Assembly (NCBI GenBank): GCA_905116865.2
Contig: CAJHNH020008450.1
Location: 872,310-936,309 of the forward strand
DNA length: 64,000 nt
Source: Candidula unifasciata
Lineage: Eukaryota; Mollusca; Gastropoda; Stylommatophora; Geomitridae
Direction: 5' to 3'
Both the position numbers and the translations under genes were made by a program. Positions 22,372 through 34,480 of the stretch are shown one piece after another; position 1 is the first letter of the stretch; every line of letters begins with the position of its first letter. The notes beneath the pieces are model-generated. The model had not been told where the DNA came from and did no database searches. It saw nothing but the letters and a program-made list of their open reading frames with translations.

Positions 22372-22470
22372 AATTGCTTTGTGAAAGATGAGTGTTTGGG
22401 AGGTCAGAATGTAAGACGGGCCTACTGGCCCAGTTTGTAACCCTTTCAAAATATAGTAAATTTGTTCATT
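22372..22470 (+). mobile_element. R3 retroposon-like tail
   Basis: Contains GATGAGTGTTTGGGAGG, GAATGTAAGACGGGCC and CAGTTTGTAACCCTTTC, followed by TTGTTCATTAATT and then C/T-rich repeats. Confidence 0.6.
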
Positions 22471-22660
22471 AATTATTTCTTCCCTCTCCCGCCCCCTTCC
22501 CCCCCCCCCCCCCCTGTTTTTGAGTCGGCCTTTTCTCTGTTTCTACCCCTCCCCACCCACCCACCACCTCTCTCTCTCTTTGACTCTCTACGCCTATCTC
22601 ATCCTCTCCCCCCTCTCTCTATCTATTTTCGTCGACCCCCTCTGTCTCTGTAACCTGGGC
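22471..22660. repeat. C/T-rich tract
   Basis: CCCTCTCC, a C homopolymer at 22498-22514 and CTCTCT patches. Confidence 0.8.
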
Positions 22661-22895
22661 TCTCACTCAGCCACTCGCTCACTCACACACACAAAGTAAA
22701 CATGGAACAAACTCTTCTCTAGTAACTTCTCTGAGGTCATTGGTTCTCCCCGTTATTTTGTCACTGTAAACACCATCTGTGCCTGAGGGCCGAGGACTTG
22801 TACTTTTCATCAGCCGCATGTCATATATTCTTCTTCCTCCCCCGTCCAGATGACCTGCACTTTCCCCTGTCATATTGTTGACTTTTTGTTTAGAG

Positions 22896-23324
22896 CAGCG
22901 TTTCTCAAACTTTTCCCCAAGTGGCACCCTTGTCAGGAAAAAACAAATTCGTGGCTCACCTACCCTTAAAGCGGTTTATACACTTAGAAAAAGAATAAAA
23001 AACTGTGTAAATTTAATTTTGAATTGCCTTTAATGCGATGAATGAAACTGTTTGGATGAATTTCTCATTATTTCCTTTATGTTTATGGGAATTGTACATT
23101 CAGACACTCGAAGGGTCCTCCTTTTTCTGTTTTTAAATGTAAGCGTACGTTGAGAATGCACTGCATTCTTGCCATAGCATTGTTTTTCTGAATACACCCG
23201 CGTCCAGATCTCTTCTTGGCTTTCTTTGGGGTGTTTCTGTTTTAAACTGCTGTCTTCGCTGATCTCAAGCAGGTTATGAAAAATTCTTGATTATTGCCTC
23301 AGCACCCCAGATTGAGAACCGTTG
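22896..23324 (+). mobile_element. hAT-B miniature element
   Basis: Left end CAGCGTTTCTCAAACTTTTC, right end GATTGAGAACCGTTG. The flanks GTTTAGAG (22888-22895) and GACTAGAG (23325-23332) match at 6 of 8. Internal sequence parallels the copy at 2406, including TGAGAATGCACTGCATTCTT and CTGATCTCAAGCAGG. Confidence 0.75.
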
Positions 23325-23552
23325 GACTAGAGTGTTTCGGATTTCCTTTGCTTTTTTGAGGTGGTTTTAGTTTAAACGGTTAGCTTTTTTTTTTTAAATT
23401 TCACAAGTAACTTCCTCTCGCATTCAGTTTCTCTCTTATTTTTCTGTCTCGCTCACACACTCCTTATCTCCCCTCTTTGTCTCCTCCTTACCATCTTTCA
23501 TTTTTCTTTTAACTGTTTCACACGTAATGCATATGCTGCTACTCTCAGACAG

Positions 23553-23611
<59 letters not shown>
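23553..23611. repeat. (TC)n microsatellite
   Basis: Pure TC run, then TCCC. Confidence 0.95.
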
Positions 23612-23612
<1 letters not shown>

Positions 23613-24129
23613 CTCCCTCTCATTTCTATCTCTCTTTCTCTCCCCTTCTGCTTGTATAGCAGTGAAGATATAACGCCAATGTCGCGATGATAATGATGAT
23701 TATGAAGCAGGAGGAAGAACAACGATGAACAAATAAGAAGAGAAGATGCCTAGTACCCTGTCCGACGTCGACCCTGCAAGCCACTCTGTAAGCCACACAA
23801 CCTCCATTCATTTGCTGCTCACTGCGACCTGTCCCCATGTCCATTTATCCATTAAGCAATGAAGACGAAGCGTCCTGTTTGTGATGGATGCCTGCATTAT
23901 GGCGATCCCGCGTACTTGAGGTAATCGATGTGAACTGAACACAACTAACTATCTACAAGTTGAGCCAGGGAGAGGGCAGGTCTCTCTGACAGCGACGTCC
24001 ACCATAAGAGATATTAATGTTAATACTGACCAATATCCATCAGTGCAACCGGTTAGCTGCGCGGAGAGAGTGTCGCCAAAGACTGGCTAGCTGCAAGTTG
24101 TGTGTCTGCTGGGGAAAAGGTGAGTGGTT
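23612..24129. other. No gene recognised
   Basis: Unique-looking sequence with no recognisable domain or repeat. Confidence 0.35.
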
Positions 24130-25215
24130 AAAGGGTTGGGGATGTCAGTAGTATCTTGTCTGAGGAAGGGGTTATGTCAGTAGTATCATGCCCAATGGAG
24201 GTGGCATTTCTGCACCTTTGTGAGTGATGGAACGCGTATGCTAGTAGTTGCATGTCTAAAGGAGGGATTGTGTCAGTAGTATCTTGTCTGATGGAGGTGT
24301 TATGTCAGTAGTATTTTATCTAAGGAAGGGGTTGAGTCATTAGTATCTTGCATTAGAAAGGGGTTATGTTAGCAGTATCTTGTCCAAGAAAGGGGTTATG
24401 TCAGTAGTATCTTTTCTGTGGAAAGGGTTATGTCAGTAGTGTCTTGTATAAGGAAGGGGTTATGTCAGTAGTGTCTTGTATAAGGAAGGGGTTATGTCAG
24501 TTGTATCTTGGTCTGTGTAAGGGGTTATGTCAGTAGTATCTTGCCTGAGAAAGGGGTTATGTCAGTTGTATCTTGGTCTGTGTAAGGGGTTATGTCAGTA
24601 GTATCTTGTCCAAGAAAGGGGTTATGCCAGTTGTATCCTGTCCAAGAAATGGGTATATCAGTAGTATCATGTCCAAGAAGGGGTTTTGTCAGTAGCATCA
24701 TGTCCACGAAAGAGTTTTTGTCAGTAGCATTTTATCTAAGAAAGGGTTTATGCCAGTAGTATCTTGTCTAAGGAAGAGGTTGTGTCAGTAGTATCTTGTC
24801 CAAGAAAGGGCGTATGTCAGCAGTATCTTGTCCAAGAAAGGGGTTATATCAGTTGTATCTTTTCTGTGGAAAGGGTTATGTCAGTATTGTCTTGTCTGAG
24901 GAAGGGGTTCTGTCAGTAGTATATTGTCTTGAAAAGAGGTTAAATCAGGAGTATCTTGTCTAAGAAAGGTATTCTGTCGGTAGTATCTTGTCCAAGAAAC
25001 GGGTTTATGTCAGTAGTATGATGTCCAAAAAAGGGGATTTGTCAATAGTTTCTTGTCTATGAAAGGGGTTATGTCAGTAGTATCTAGTCAAAGAAACGGG
25101 TTATATCAGTAGTATCTTGTCTGAGGAAGGGTTTATGTCAGTAGTGTCTTGCCTAATAATGCAGGAGTTTTGTCAGTAGTATTGTTGTCTCAGGAAGGAG
25201 TTATGTCAGTAGTAC
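24130..25215 (+). repeat. 32-33-bp minisatellite, more than 30 degenerate copies
   Basis: The consensus is GGTTATGTCAGTAGTATCTT then GTCCAAGAAAGG. The copies are diverged, so the array is old. Confidence 0.9.
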
Positions 25216-25639
25216 CATTCTCATCGAGGAGGCTCTATCTCAAGACCAGAAACTACCTCCATCTCCGCTCAACAACGCTTCACAGCGTAATTAGTAGGAC
25301 AAAAGAAGAGAAGTATGTCAGTAAGATCATGTCTAATGCTGACAGGGCGTGTATGTGCGTGTATGTGTATGTCTGTCCGTTTTTGTGAGAAGGGGAAACA
25401 ATTAAGGGGGGGGGGGGGGTAGGGTATATCATGTATATATACATAATTATAAATGAATACATAACACGGCACAAGTGATTTGAACTTGAAACATCTGATG
25501 CTGCGGTAAGCTTCCTGTTTCACAATGACCCTTTCCTATGTGATACTATCAAGTATTCCATACTGCCCAAGCTCCTTACAGCATGCCCCAGGAGGCATCA
25601 GGTGAAAAGATAGTTTTAGTAGTCTGTTGTGTTATAACA
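25216..25639. other. No gene recognised
   Basis: Contains GT-rich and G homopolymer patches at 25350-25420. No coding signal. Confidence 0.35.
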
Positions 25640-25960
25640 CCACGGCCAATGATCCAACAAATCATGTGAAATTAAGATTGTTTAAAATGAAAGCTCAACC
25701 TGCCAATTACGTTACCATATGTACACACGTGTCAAGAAGGGCGTATCAGGCATGTGCACCTGTGGAAAGGTGCCCCAGATAGCAGAGCATGTGCTGCAGG
25801 ACTGCACAGAATTTGACACATTAAGGCAAACTTTGTGGCCAGAAATAGCAACAGTGAAACGTTAACTCTATGGACCACTGACTGTACAACGATAATTGTA
25901 TGTAAATTCATGAAAACAGTGATGACGAACACTTAAGTATAACTTGTTGTATGTAACGTG
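25640..25960 (+). mobile_element. LINE C-terminal remnant with Cys/His knuckle
   Basis: In one frame the plus strand reads HMYTRVKKGVSGMCTCGK then VPQIAEHVLQDCTEFDTLR. The CxC...H...C pattern (CTCG, EHVLQDC) followed by LRxxxWP is typical of the end of RNase H-bearing non-LTR retrotransposons. Stops occur upstream (TAA near 25682) and from 25864 onward. The fragment is inactive. Confidence 0.65.
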
Positions 25961-27379
25961 TGCTTCACACATGTGCTTCTGACAGGTTATTGGCTGTTAT
26001 CAAATGTTTAAACACTTTCTTCTAAACATTTGATTAAAAACTCTCTTCTAACGCCAAGTCTTATTATCTGTTTATGTTGTGTTCCCTTGTAGATATACGC
26101 TTTCTATTTCATTGATACAGACTTCTAGACTTTTCGTCTAAATACGCCTGACCCTCACTGGTCCTCTGCCCGAGCCCTGGGCTTCCCTCCTTGCTGGCGC
26201 CCCCTTATTTCTCGTTGTATCCTGTCCTCTCTAAGCGTCAGCAGTTGGTAACACCCCTGCCGTCTGTCAGTCTGGCCATTTTCAGCGTCGTTGATTCTCA
26301 GGTCAGTTCGTCCCGGTTCACCTAAAGGAAAGTTTATATGCTTTTCCTGTCTGTACCTCAAGGTGTATTGTCAGATAAGTGTTGTAATCTATGCATCTAG
26401 CGGCTCAACTGTTGTGCCACTTACCAGTGATCTGGCGTCCTTTCTATGTCTCAGTGACCTCTGGTGTTGTAGCTGGCCGGATTTCCATGTGTTAATCCCT
26501 ACCATCGTTGAGCTTGACCACCTCCGAGCAATCTATGGTACCATAATTAATGGCAAAAGGGTCGCTTGCCTAACCTCAGTGCCACTCCACATCTATTCCT
26601 CTCACTGCTTTCATTGTTCAGTGTCAGGTGCTATGTTGTAATCTGTGGTCGTTGGTCAGTGTTTCCCTGTGTTAATTACTCAGAACTAATCGTACTAGCT
26701 TCTTGGCTTTATCCATTGTACGCTTCTGTCTTTATCTGTGCACAGCCTCCAGTTTGCCTACACACGCCTTAAACTCCTGTTGTGGCTTTGTTGTGGCTTT
26801 GTGGGTTCAGAAAACTAACATCACCCAGTGTTGCCCTGACCTTTCGCAGACGCCCGTTTAGTGTACTATAACCCAGCTATGGACGTGTCCGGATTGCCGT
26901 GCTGATAGTCCAACTTGTAACTCATTCTAACGTTTCAGTTGGAGCCGCGCATTCATTTCCTTGTTCGTGATTTTGGCCCGGTCAGTAGTCAGCCTTTCGC
27001 TAGTCACAACAGTGACCTCTGGGCTATCATTTGCGCAGGCTCTTCAATCTTGGGCACGGTTCGCAAACTGACCACTGGGAGTAATTTGGCCGCTCAAACA
27101 GGACTTTCTGTTGGCCCATGGTTGTTGGGAGCTGGTCTTCGTTAGCGACAGGATGCGGTTCGTTTCTGTGGCTGGCTGGTTGGTAAGAGACTGTCTGTGT
27201 TGGCACTTGCGGTGTTTTCTATGCTATGATTATGGGGAAGTTTCTGAGGTTCATATCGTGTGGACACATGATATTTGGGATTCATTAAAAGAAGTCTCTT
27301 TGTTGTTTCTGACTGACATAGTCATTAGAATACTAAAAGTGTTTGTTGTGTTGATAAATGTGATGGTGGTGGAGTTGAT
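25961..27379. other. 1.4 kb without a recognisable gene
   Basis: The frames of 60-120 codons show no domain, and no clear tandem repeat is visible. Weakly similar TTCC-TGTGTTAAT blocks near 26485 and 26660 hint at an old repeat. Confidence 0.35.
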
Positions 27380-27752
27380 AGTAGTTTTTGGTGCTTGTGT
27401 CGATAGTAATTGTTGTGGTAGTGGTTGCTGTAATAACGGTGATGGCTGTGGTACTTGTAGCTCTAGTAGTAATAATTGATGCTAGTAGCACTGTGCTAAT
27501 GCGATGGTGGTAGTAGTGGTAGCAGCAGCAGTAGCACTGGTGTAGGTGGTGGTAGTTACGGTTCTGGTAATAGTGGTAGTAATAATAGTAGTAGTAGTTG
27601 CAGCAGCAGAATCACTGGTGTTTATGGTGGTGGTAGTAGTTATAGCAGAACTGTTTTTTTTTTTGTTTAGTAGTAGTAGTAGCAGCAGAAGTAGTAATAT
27701 TTATTGTTTTTTTTTGTAGTAGTAGTAATAGCAGCAGTAGTAGTAAGTAAGT

Positions 27753-27785
<33 letters not shown>

Positions 27786-28044
27786 CAGCAGCAGCAGCAG
27801 CAGTAGTAAGTTAATTAGTTAGTTAGTAGGAGTAGGAGTTAGTTAGGTGGTGGTAGTAGTAGTAGTAATAGTTAGTATTAGTACTAGTAGGTAGTTAGTT
27901 AGTAGTTAGTAGTAGTATTAGTTAGTTAGTTAGTAGTAAGTTAAATAGTTAGTTAGTTAGTAGTAGTAAGTTAGTTAGTGTAGTTAGTTAGTTAGTAGTA
28001 GTAGTAGTTAGTTAGTTAGTAGTAGTAGTAGTTAGTTAGTTAGT

Positions 28045-28077
<33 letters not shown>

Positions 28078-28130
28078 CTTGTAGTAGTTAGTTAGTTAGT
28101 TAGTAGTAGCAGCAGCAGCAGTAGTTGTAG
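27380..28130. repeat. Interleaved TAG and TTAG simple repeats
   Basis: Blocks of AGT triplets alternate with TTAG tetranucleotides and GCA patches over about 700 bases. Stops are frequent because TAG is the unit. Confidence 0.9.
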
Positions 28131-28852
28131 TAACAGAGGGAAATAAATAATGATCTCTTCTAAAAAGAATCACTATCCTCCTGTGTGTGTGTCACAACAA
28201 CTCCACAAGCATCCTGCTCTTTCGACACTCGACTCCGTCAACAAACTCCCGTCTTTTATATAGCGGTCAAGTGTCACCTTTGTTATAGTGCCGCATCTGT
28301 TGATATGGAGATCTATTATTGGTGTGCTTCTTCTGTTAGAATCATTACACGCGTGTCTTATTGCACAGTGAGCGTCTAATGAGAAGTGTCGCCCCCACGG
28401 CAGCACTGGATTCCTTGGGGATTTCTTAAAATAGGTTCTGTGTCCTGACCAGCACGTGCAGAACCATCATCAGATTGCAGGTACTTTATAGAACGTCGCT
28501 CCCATAAAAAAACCTCGGTCTCTCGCTAGCTCTCCCGCCTCGTGTACTTTCATATTCGAGGAGTCACTTATATCCTGGACCCATCTTTGTGTTGTTCGGC
28601 CCTTTCCCTTTCTCCTGGTAGCATGCCTTCTGCTATTGGTTTTTTGATGTTCAGATCTTTAAAATGTCAAAATTTGCTCTCCTGTTTGTCCAAGATATTC
28701 TGAAAATCTGTCTGTAGCATTTCAGCTCAAAAGTTCCCATTTTCTTTCTTAAGGACTAGGAAATAGTCCACTACTCACATCCGTATGTTGCTACAGGTAA
28801 GATGCATAAACCACTTTGCTAAATTGTTACACATTTGTTGGTGTAGTGCAGC
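28131..28852. other. No gene recognised
   Basis: Mixed sequence with no supported frame or element. Confidence 0.35.
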
Positions 28853-29098
28853 CGTTTTCAGACTAGGTGCCGCGAATGTATGCCAAGGGTGCCGCGAGCG
28901 TATGCCAAGGGTGCCGCGAGCGTATGTCAAGGGTGCCGCGGCAATAATCAAGAATTTTTCAAAGTCTTGAGATCAGCGAAGACATCAGTTTCAAATATAA
29001 ATACCGCGAAGGAAGCCAAGAAGAGTTGGGGAGCCAGGTGTATCCAGAAGACAATGCTATTGGCAAGGCTGTAGTGCATTCTCGGACAGCCAGTGTAA
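28853..29098 (-). mobile_element. hAT-B miniature element, truncated, with a 22-bp internal triplication
   Basis: The reverse complement matches the 3' half of the hAT-B copies, including the TGCACTACAGCCTTGCC, TTGGCTTCCTTCG and TGATCTCAAGAC regions. At 28867-28940 the end segment GTGCCGCGAGCGTATGCCAA plus GG is repeated about three times. It is joined to a LINE tail on the right. Confidence 0.6.
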
Positions 29099-29137
29099 CT
29101 AACAACGATTGCTGGAAAGAAGCTAATGAAAGTAGAT

Positions 29138-29405
29138 CTCTATATACAATAATAATAAAGAGACAAACACTGTTCTTTGGCCAGATATTGAGAAGAGACA
29201 TTGGAGAACATCGTGACAACTGGAAAGATCAGTGAAAAAAAAAGAGGTCGAGGCGGACCAAGATAGCTGATGCTGGATGCGCTGAAACGATTGGCATAAA
29301 TTGCTATCATCAAGAGAGCTTTTCCAGGCAACCAGGGATCGTGATCTGTGGAGACGCATGAGCGCCTACGCCAGTTGGCAGGGCATATGATGATGATGAT
29401 GATAA
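29138..29405 (+). mobile_element. LINE 3' end with ATG-repeat tail
   Basis: The plus strand reads IIKRQTLFFGQILRRDIGEH. After a TGA it continues as RGRGGPR and RDRDLWRRMSAYASWQG, which is the usual arrangement downstream of the reverse transcriptase (FFGH...RGRPR...WR...A). The tail is GATGATGATGATGAT at 29387-29402. Several stops are present. Confidence 0.7.
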
Positions 29406-29664
29406 TGTAGTGTATACTCCACGTACCCTCACACGCAAAAACAGATGCAGGAGCCAAGCTTCTCTGTCAAGTAATTTGAGGGTAAAAATAACTAAACGTC
29501 TCATATACATTCAGGAAATAATGACATACTACATTATATGTTATCCTTAACCGGCCAGGAAACGATACCTGGTCAGATGCAGCCACATTTCCATTTGTTA
29601 TTTATCAATGTTGAATTAGGAATCGACATCATAGTAGATAGATAGATAGTGGGTAGGTAGATAG

Positions 29665-31378
29665 TAGGACTGTACCGAATAATGATTATCACTATTCGGC
29701 CGAATACGAATAGCGGGATCAACTATTCGGCCGAATACGAATACGAATAGTGTATCATCATCATCATCTGGCGTGGGCGAATATGCTTCGCCACAATCCG
29801 CGATATCTGAAGCATGTATTAGTTCGTGTGCTGACACACCTCTGTAATGTGCTCATCTAGGGGCATGTATTGTTTACATTGCTTTCAGACGAACAGTGAG
29901 TTGAAACGACACAGCATGAACGAATATTGAGTTCTTTGCTTTTATTCGTTGAATCGCCAGTTATCGCAAACATACATTCATGCTTCCTCGTGCTCGACTT
30001 GCTTGGCTGAATCTAGCGACCTGGTCGGACTTCCCACACACTCAGGAATCTATCAGCGTCTCTCGAACCATCCATCTATACTTCATGGACTCTGATATCC
30101 GACATTACGACGTATGGAAAAACATTCAGTCCTCCTATTGAAATATAAAGTTCACTTGACAAATCATTTATTCTTCTCAGGCGTTCATTCACGCGTCCTC
30201 TCTCAGTCAGGGCCGAACTTCAACTGTCTTACTTCAGTCTCTCGGTTCACGTCTTCCGTTCACGTCTCATGCTTTTCTTGTGTCTCTCACTTCGTTTACC
30301 ATGAGACACACGAGACTCACTTCTCCCGTTTTTCTCTTCTCTCACGGGTCCTCCGACCTTTTTCTCCCCATCGGGAACTCTCTGGGGTTTCCCCGAGAAT
30401 TCACAACATTACAACCTCCATGTCATGCAACAAGACTGTCAAGTATCTTCTCTCGTTGTCTTCCTCTATCACTCCTTCCACAGATCTTTCCTGTGGTCAC
30501 CAGCTGTTCCATTTTCCCTCTTCTCATAACATGGCCGAAAAATGATGACTGTCTACTTCTGATGTCTGTGATTAGTTGTCTTCGGGCTGCCGAAACTTTC
30601 AAAACCTCTTGGTTGCTCTTTTTGGCTGTCCAGGGTATTTTAAGCATTGTTCTGTAAAACTACATCTCTGGGGCCTCAAGCAATTGTTTGGCCTGCCTAC
30701 CGATTGTCAGGGAATCACAACGCATTACCTTTAAATATAAGTGCTTACTTGACGAGGCTAACAGTGACTATTGTACAGACCCCATTTTACGCTTTAAAAT
30801 TTCAGCCAAAATGTAATCACAACCTTACTTATCCGCTGCACCTTCACGAATACACATAGAGGATCAGTCACGCCTTGAGATAAATACAAAGACAATTTTT
30901 AGCACGCTGCGGTTGGCATTTTATGCAGTATGATACACTTTGAGTGTAAACAAGGGGAAAAAACTGGCGAGGAAAGACAATTTAAATTTTAACTTTTAAG
31001 TATCTTCATGCCTTCTTTAATAATGTCACAAATTATAGCCTACTTTTCTTGATTTTCGCCGCGGCATTACGCACACAGTTTGAGAGCCTCTGCAGTAATG
31101 CCTCGGTCTAGTCAGCAGGCAAAGACCTTGCCAGCTACTGTACCACGCAACGTTGTCACAGTTGTCCCCGCTACGACAGATTTAGGCAACAGCAACTATC
31201 GTGTTAATGAAAGAGTTATTTAAGTCCATGGCAGTGTATGCAAAATGAGTGTAAGATAACCACTATTCGTATTCGGCCCGCCGCAAGTATTCGGCCGAAT
31301 ACCGAATAGTTATTAAGTCCACTGTTCAGTCCGAAGCGAATGCGAAGCGAATATTCGGTACAGCCCTAGTAGATAGAT
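29665..31378. mobile_element. 1.7-kb hAT-like element with nested cargo
   Basis: The ends TAGGACTGTACCGAATA and TATTCGGTACAGCCCTA are inverted copies with one mismatch. The flanks GTAGATAG at 29657-29664 and 31379-31386 are identical, although GATA repeats nearby could supply that by chance. Subterminal palindromes ATTCGGCCGAAT occur at about 29694, 29724 and 31288, with related CGAATACGAATAG blocks. Inside are a LINE fragment (30400-30725) and a probable hAT-B scrap (about 30890-31092). No transposase is visible, so it is non-autonomous. Confidence 0.6.
30400..30725 (-). mobile_element. LINE C-terminal fragment (same family as 34951-35475)
   Basis: The minus-strand reading gives LTIGRQAKQLLEAPEM, then IPWTAKKSNQEVLK and RQSSFFGHVMRRGKMEQLV, followed by RGRQREKILDSLVA. 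It is truncated at both ends. One stop falls where the sister copy has Trp. Confidence 0.8.
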
Positions 31379-31386
31379 AGATAGAA

Positions 31387-31470
31387 ATGCTGGTAGGTAG
31401 GTAGATAGGTTTTAGGTATGTAAGTAGGTAGGTAGGTAGGTAGACATATTGGTGCTTAGAGAGATAGATA
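31387..31470. repeat. GATA/TAGG simple repeats
   Basis: Short GATA and GGTA runs. Confidence 0.8.
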
Positions 31471-31934
31471 AATAGATAGGTGAGTGGTGAGGTTGTGGGC
31501 CTATGTCGATTATATGGTTGGTTGGGTAGGTATGTATATGATAATTATACTGTATATGGCATGGTTACATAAGACAAGTAAATTGTGTGGTATGTTTGCA
31601 GGTGAAAAAAGCCCTGAATGTTAATTTTCCATAAATGTTAAACTTTTTACATGACAAAATTACTCTGTAATGACCTGCTAACAGATGACACTCGTACTAT
31701 ATGTTTACATGGTTGCAAATGACAATTATACGTTTACAGATAACAAACATACTTTTACATACTCCTGTTTTTATTGTTAGTATCCAGTTGAGAACAATAT
31801 GCATCTGTACATAAATAAATATTGAGTGTGTACATCATGGATCAGTCAGAATACAAAGCTGTAGTCATGTCGTTTTGAAAACCCACCTATCTAGCCAGTA
31901 TTTCACGTCAGCATACTGTTAAAATAACACTTCA
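31471..31934. other. No gene recognised
   Basis: AT-rich sequence with vaguely repeated TTTACATGG/TTTACAGAT motifs. Confidence 0.35.
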
Positions 31935-32870
31935 GTTGCGGCAAATTGATCCGTCAACACTCTCGCTTTGTTAAACTGCTTACTAAACACTCTGGCCGCG
32001 TAAGATTATCGTTTAGTCACGCCACATTTATCACTTAATACACGTGACGTCAGATTGATCACTCAACACTCTAATGGCGTCATATTCATCACTCAGTACT
32101 CTAGTCCTGTCACAGTCATCTTTGAACACTCTATTCGCATAACGGTGATCACTTAACACTAGTCGCGACATCTTGATCACTCAATTTAGTCCTGTCACAT
32201 GCATAGGTCCAAGTCTAGTCGTGTCATATTAATCACTGAACACTCTATTCACATCACATTCATCACTCAACACTCTAGTCACGTCATATTCATTACAACA
32301 CTCTGTTCTTGTCAGTTTATCACTACAAGTCTAGTCGCGACACATTAATTACTGAATACTCTATTCACATCACATTCATCACTCAGCACTCTGGTCAAAT
32401 CACATTCATCACATCACTCAGGTCTAAGTCGCGTCAGAGTGACAACTAAACACTCTAATCACGACACATTCATCATTCATCACTCTAGTCTCATCGCATT
32501 CATCACTGAACACTTTAGACACATCACATTCATCACATCACTCCAAGTTTAGTCGCGTCAGATTGATCACTGAACACTCTAGTCACATCACATTCATCAC
32601 TCAAGTCTAGTCGCTTCACATTCATCATCAAGCACTCTAGTAGCATTACATTGATCACTGAACACTTTGGTGACGTCAGATGCATCACTGAGCACTCCAA
32701 CGCGTCAGATTATTTACTCGAGACTCAAGTCGCTTTATATTAATCACTCAACACAGTGTTCGCGACATATCATTCTTTCTGCACTCTGATCACATCAGAT
32801 TGATCAGGTCAACACTCTGGTCCTATAAAATGTTCACATAAAATTGATATTTCAACCCTCTGGTCACGTG
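31935..32870 (+). repeat. About 30-bp degenerate minisatellite
   Basis: The consensus is AGTCACATCACATTCATCAC plus TCAACACTCT with heavy divergence and indels. Confidence 0.8.
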
Positions 32871-32889
32871 AAATTGAGCATTAAACACG

Positions 32890-33250
32890 CTGTGGTCTGC
32901 TAGCGTCTCATGCCTATAACATGTGGTTTGCTAGTGCCTCAAGCCTATAACATTATATGGTTTTCTAGTACCTTATGTCTATAACATTATATGGTTTTCT
33001 AGTACCTTATGTCTATAACATTGCGTGGTGTGCTAGTTCCTCATGCCTATAACATTATGTGGTGTGCTAGTAAATCATGCCTATAACATTAGGTGGTTTG
33101 CTAGTTCCTCATGCCTATAACATGTGGTTTGCTAGTGCCTCATGCCTATAACATTATGTGGTCTTCTAGTGACTCATGTCTATAACATTATGTGGTCTGC
33201 TAGTGTCTCGTGTCTATAACATTACGTAGTTTCTAGTGTCTATCGACTTA
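32890..33250 (+). repeat. 34-bp minisatellite, left part
   Basis: The unit is GGTTTGCTAGTGCCTCATGC plus CTATAACATTATGT. About ten copies. The same unit resumes at 34255 after a LINE insertion. Confidence 0.85.
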
Positions 33251-33339
33251 ACATGGGGTTTGTTGTGTCTCTTTATGAAGGAAAGCTATCAGATAAATTT
33301 GAAATAAAATAAAACAGGGATGTCTTCTGTCGCCTCTCC

Positions 33340-34240
33340 TTGTTTTACTGGCTATAGACTGGATTATGAAGACAGTAACTGCTCACACCATTAATGGAAT
33401 TCAGTGGACTCATACAAATCAGCTTGAGGATCTGGACTTAGCTGGTGATATTCCTCTTCTGTCCCATTCACGGATTCAGATGAAAGATAATTTAAATATA
33501 CTAGATGCGAGATCACAGCAGCTAGGTCTGAAAATCCATAAAGGAAAGACAAAGATAATGAGAATAAATCAAGCAAATAGTAATGTGGTTTCTCTTAATG
33601 TGGTTTCTCTTAATGGCACCCCGCTCCGTGGAGTGTACACCAATTTGGGCAGTAATGCAAAGATGGGGCAACCCATAGAGATATTAAAATAAGAATTAAA
33701 AGGGCAAGAGGAGCTTTCAAAGCACTAGGAAATTTGTGGAGGCCAGAAGAATTTAAAGAAATTCTAAACTTAGAATTTTTAATTATAATGTCAAATCAGT
33801 ACTTTTGTATGGGGCGGAAACACGGAGAACAACCAAGTCCTTTATTTACTGATAAATTACACTAATTAACTGGTGCTAGCGCAGAATGAAGGAAATTAAA
33901 TGGTCTGACAGATTAACGAGAGCTTTGGCAGAGAACTAATCAAGTTCCAGTGGACCAAGAGGTGAGGAAAAGACGCTTGCGTTTGATAGGACACACATTA
34001 AGAACAGCATAACTAGAATGTCTTTGCATTGGAACCCACAGAGGGCATAGGAATAAAGGAATGCAAAAAAAAAAAAACAACATGGAGAAGAGGAGAAGAG
34101 AGCTGGAGATTGAAGCTAGAAAGATGGGGGGGGGGGGGGGGGGGGAGCTCCATGTAGTAGCGAAGGATAGAACGACTTGGTGTGAGTTGGTTGAAGGCCT
34201 ATGCTTCATTGAGGGATAGAAAGTCAGAAGAAGAAATTCG
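33340..34240 (+). mobile_element. Non-LTR reverse transcriptase remnant inside a minisatellite
   Basis: The plus strand encodes GIQWTHTNQLEDLDLAGDIP then LLSHSRIQMKD and LGLKIHKGKTKIMRIN, the segment around the reverse transcriptase catalytic box. The expected FADD is LAGD here, so one catalytic aspartate is lost. Frameshifts follow, with IRIKRARGAFKALGNLWRPEE after 33670 and a decayed C-terminus to about 34240. It is dead. Confidence 0.8.
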
Positions 34241-34254
34241 GGGGGGGGGGTGTT

Positions 34255-34350
34255 TGCTAATAATCTCACGCCTATAACATTATATGTTTGTTTCTAGGGT
34301 CTCCCCACTATATCATTATAGGTGTGCTAATGTCGCACGTCTGTAAAATT
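34255..34350 (+). repeat. 34-bp minisatellite, right part
   Basis: CTCACGCCTATAACATTATA and related units match the array left of the LINE. Confidence 0.65.
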
Positions 34351-34480
34351 TCGATTTCACCTAGGTGTTACTTTAGCCCAGAGCTTTCAAAGCTGGATGC
34401 TGCGACGCCAGTGTTGTAGAGTGAAGGTGTGTCGCGCCAACGTGATCTATTCACGTGTCCGTATCTCTTACAAGGGCTTA

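Noticed and set aside
30114..30545. Plus-strand frame of 143 codons
   Set aside because: Its 3' half is antisense to a LINE fragment and the rest shows no domain.
33366..33692. Intact reverse transcriptase gene
   Set aside because: Only one segment of the domain is open; LAGD replaces FADD, and frameshifts and stops follow.
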